Positions 6,005 to 7,567 of a DNA stretch of 7,567 nt are shown here, one piece after another. The position numbers and the translations under genes were made by a program. The DNA comes from Actinomycetes bacterium. GTDB taxonomy: Bacteria > Actinomycetota > Actinomycetes > Actinomycetales > Microbacteriaceae. Numbering within the stretch: the stretch's first letter is position 1; each line of letters opens with the position of its first letter. The notes beneath the pieces were generated by a model. That model worked only from the letters and a program-made list of their open reading frames with translations, was not told the DNA's origin and made no database searches. The stretch covers positions 1 through 7,567 of the forward strand of contig JAEXHA010000134.1 in assembly GCA_023450335.1 (NCBI GenBank), read 5' to 3'.

Positions 6005-6340
6005 CAGCAGTCGCTTCGGCACGGTCATCGATGCCGGTACTGTGCCGAAGCGACCGCCGAAACCGACGGCGCAGTGTCGCCGGAGCTTCAACAGTCACCT
6101 CATGCCAATCGCGAACCCGAGCACTGTGCCCAACCGACTGCCCAACCAGCCGGCACGGTCCCGCCCGAGCCTCAACAGTCACTTGATCCCAATCGCGAAC
6201 CCGAGCACTGTGCCCAACCGACTGCCCAACCAGCCGGCGCAGTGTCGCCGGAGCTTCAACAGTCACTTGATGCCAATCGCGAACCCGAGCACTGTGCCCA
6301 ACCGACTGCCCAACCAGACGGCGCAGTGTCGGAGGGCGGC
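6005..6340. repeat. Tandem array of four 84-bp units (minisatellite/VNTR-like)
   Basis: Units at 6005-6088, 6089-6172, 6173-6256 and 6257-6340. The last three are nearly identical over their first 60 bases: the third and fourth differ at one base there, and at two in the first 75. The first is diverged but aligns at the same period, and the fourth loses identity in its last 9 or so bases. Each unit has an internal direct repeat, TGCCCAACCGAC then TGCCCAACCAGC, at 12-bp spacing (6127-6135 and 6139-6147 in the second unit). GGCGCAGTG at the end of one unit can pair with CACTGTGCC in the next, with one G-U. The period is a multiple of three, so several frames are open, but none looks like a real gene. 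The 398 bp between the winged-helix and glycosylase genes hold only this array, a hairpin and a promoter. Confidence 0.93.
6010..6054 (+). terminator. 16-bp stem hairpin, likely terminator of the winged-helix gene
   Basis: GTCGCTTCGGCACGGT (6010-6025) pairs with ACTGTGCCGAAGCGAC (6039-6054) across a 13-nt loop, with one G-U. It lies 52 bp after the regulator's stop. No T run follows, as is common for actinobacterial hairpin terminators. It sits inside the first, diverged 84-bp unit, so it may instead be a feature of the repeat; the loop contains the 8-bp palindrome CATCGATG. Confidence 0.65.
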
Positions 6341-6343
6341 GCG

Positions 6344-6349
6344 TAAGGT
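6344..6349 (+). promoter_or_regulatory. Putative -10 element of the DNA glycosylase gene, leaderless type
   Basis: TAAGGT, then 6 nt, then the ATG at 6356. The upstream -35 region falls at the end of the 84-bp array and has no TTGAC-like hexamer, so repeat copies abut the promoter directly. Confidence 0.5.
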
Positions 6350-6355
6350 TACGGC

Positions 6356-7345
6356 ATGAGGTCTGCGACGGGCGAGGGGATGCCGCACTCCACGGCCCCG
6401 GCGACCCTGAACGGCCCGCTCCGCGACCCGCGGCCCCCGCAGGCCCGGCCGCTCGAGACCGAGTATCACCCGCGCACCCCGATCGACGCGCGCCGTGCGG
6501 TCATGGCGCAGCAGCAGGGGGCGCACGATCCTGCGCACACCGTCGCCGGCAGCGTGATCTGGCGCGCGATGCGCACACCCGCCGGCGTCGCGACCCTCGC
6601 GATCCGGGTCGAACGCGCCCGTGTCCGCGGGGCCGCATGGGGCCCCGGCGCCGAGTGGGCGCTCGAGCAGCTCCCCCGTCTGTGCGGCGCCGACGACGAT
6701 CCGACCGGATTCGACGCATCCCGACATCCACTCATCGCCGAGGTCCAGCGACGGCACCCCGACCTGCGGCTGGGACGCACGGATCTCGTGTTCGACGCCC
6801 TCGCCGGTGCGATCTTCGAGCAGAAGGTCACCGGGCTGCAGGCGTTCGGCGCGTGGCGGATGATCCTGACCTGGTTCGGCGAGCGCGCCCCGGGGCCGAC
6901 GCCGCGGCCGATGTTCGCGCCGCCGGCCGATTGGCGCACGATCCCGAGCTGGGCGTGGCATCGTGCCGGGCTCGAGCCGCCGCAGTCGCGCGCGATCGTC
7001 GCCGCCGCCCGGCGCCGCGCATCGATCGAACGGGCCGCCAGCGAAGTCGGCGCCGACCACGACCGCATCTTCACGAGCATGCCCGGCATCGGCGTGTGGA
7101 CCAGCGCCGAGACCCGCATCCGCGCCTTCGGCGATCCGGACGCCGTGAGCGTGGGCGACTACCACGTCGCCCACGAGGTCGGCTACGCCCTGACCGGCCA
7201 TCGCACCGACGACGACGGCATGCTCGAATTGCTCGAGCCGTGGCGGGGGCACCGCCAGCGCGTGATCCGCCTCATCGGGCTGAGCGGCGCGCGCGAGCCG
7301 CGGCGCGGTCCGCGCCTGCACCCCGAAGACCACCGCGACCGCTGA
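6356..7345 (+). CDS. DNA-3-methyladenine glycosylase, AlkA-like HhH-GPD family, 329 aa
   Basis: Base-excision repair enzyme that cleaves the glycosidic bond of alkylated purines such as 3-methyladenine. Seen: an N-terminal strand-rich region after about residue 35 (TEYHPRTPIDARRAV), then the all-helical core. IFEQKVTGLQAFGAWR (153-168) corresponds to the helix typical of this family, and the helix-hairpin-helix MPGIGVWTSAE is at 242-252. The catalytic Asp should be Asp268 in SVGDYHV, at the expected distance after the hairpin. The C-terminus LEPWRGHRQRV...RRGPR...DH is also characteristic. No Fe-S cysteines are present, so it is not EndoIII/MutY-like. The ATG at 6356 is supported by TAAGGT 6 nt upstream; the first 30 residues are Pro-rich and poorly conserved, and a later Met could be the start. 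The gene ends 22 bp before the next gene. Confidence 0.9.
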   Translation: MRSATGEGMPHSTAPATLNGPLRDPRPPQARPLETEYHPRTPIDARRAVMAQQQGAHDPAHTVAGSVIWRAMRTPAGVATLAIRVERARVRGAAWGPGAEWALEQLPRLCGADDDPTGFDASRHPLIAEVQRRHPDLRLGRTDLVFDALAGAIFEQKVTGLQAFGAWRMILTWFGERAPGPTPRPMFAPPADWRTIPSWAWHRAGLEPPQSRAIVAAARRRASIERAASEVGADHDRIFTSMPGIGVWTSAETRIRAFGDPDAVSVGDYHVAHEVGYALTGHRTDDDGMLELLEPWRGHRQRVIRLIGLSGAREPRRGPRLHPEDHRDR

Positions 7346-7354
7346 CCGGCCGCA

Positions 7355-7360
7355 TAGGGT
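7355..7360 (+). promoter_or_regulatory. Putative -10 element of the small membrane protein gene, leaderless type
   Basis: TAGGGT, then 7 nt, then the ATG at 7368. It overlaps AGGGTGG, which could alternatively serve as a weak ribosome binding site if the gene is co-transcribed with the glycosylase 22 bp upstream. Confidence 0.4.
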
Positions 7361-7367
7361 GGATGCC

Positions 7368-7567
7368 ATGGCGAAGACGGGATGGCCCCGGGGCCGTATC
7401 GGGTGGATCGCCGGCACGGTCGTGTTGCTCGTGCTCGGCGTGATGGTCGGGCTGATCCTGCACAACGTGTGGCTCGGTGTGCTGCTGGCGGTCATCATCT
7501 CGATCGGCTGGCTCATCGCCTACGAGTCGTGGCGGGGGCGCACGCCCGGGCTCGACGACCCGTTCGA
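7368..7567 (+). CDS. Small two-helix membrane protein, unknown function, incomplete at right edge
   Basis: I do not recognise a family. Seen: 66 codons before the window ends. A short basic N-terminus (MAKTGWPRGR) precedes a hydrophobic helix at about 11-31, a two-residue His-Asn turn, a second helix at about 34-52, and then YESWRGRTPGLDDPF. The positive charges on both ends (KxxxxxRxR and WRGR) predict both termini in the cytoplasm. It is probably a short protein of under 100 residues, but the stop is outside the window. The ATG at 7368 is preferred because TAGGGT lies 7 nt upstream and the membrane helix starts soon after. Codon use matches the neighbours. It may be a separate leaderless gene or a distal gene of the glycosylase transcript. 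Confidence 0.75.
   Translation, partial: MAKTGWPRGRIGWIAGTVVLLVLGVMVGLILHNVWLGVLLAVIISIGWLIAYESWRGRTPGLDDPF

Noticed and set aside
6005..6340. CRISPR array
   Set aside because: The units are contiguous 84-bp tandem copies with no short repeat separated by unique spacers, and no cas genes are nearby.
5765..6346. Plus-strand frame translating the repeats as a Pro/Gln/Glu-rich 28-residue repeat protein
   Set aside because: It starts inside the winged-helix gene in a different frame, third-position GC is low compared with genes here, and there is no start signal between the genes.
6263..7516. 417-codon open frame on the minus strand
   Set aside because: It lies antisense to the glycosylase, whose HhH motif and catalytic Asp are clear, and its translation shows no domain.

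Overview
The window is high-GC, densely packed chromosomal DNA. Codon use is strongly GC-ending, and most starts have a TANNNT/CATAAT -10 hexamer only 6-7 nt upstream. Both point to an actinobacterium. The DUF2277 protein, the AlkA-type glycosylase and the winged-helix protein resemble Microbacteriaceae (Microbacterium-like) proteins; that genus call is from memory, not from a search.

Layout. (1) 1-2779, minus strand: the sbcD-sbcC pair (Mre11/Rad50-type nuclease), stop and start overlapping by 4 bp; sbcC runs off the left edge just past its zinc hook. (2) 2885-3616, plus: an alpha/beta-hydrolase divergent from sbcD. (3) 3630-4834, minus: a P-loop kinase-like protein, a small GNAT acetyltransferase overlapping it as ATGA, and a DUF2277 protein with its own promoter-like sequence. 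(4) 4835-5252: a divergent control region with a 15-bp inverted repeat, a very good promoter (TTGACA-18-CATAAT), a 33-codon cysteine-rich mini-ORF whose ATG sits at the predicted transcription start, and about 190 nt of leader with competing hairpins. (5) 5253-5957, plus: a regulator with an OmpR/PhoB-type winged helix and an unrecognised N-terminal domain, the only gene here with a clear Shine-Dalgarno sequence. (6) 5958-6355: no convincing gene; a 16-bp-stem hairpin and four tandem 84-bp units. (7) 6356-7345, plus: an AlkA-like 3-methyladenine DNA glycosylase. (8) 7368 to the right edge, plus: a small two-helix membrane protein, incomplete.

How the genes work together. Two DNA-repair functions (SbcCD and the glycosylase) lie in the window but not in one operon. 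The most interesting part is 4890-5957. A leaderless cysteine-rich mini-ORF, a structured leader and a transcription factor form what looks like a cysteine-responsive attenuation unit, analogous to the leaderless polycysteine uORFs known from mycobacteria, here apparently placed in front of a regulator. The 84-bp tandem array follows directly and contains the regulator's likely terminator in its first, diverged unit.
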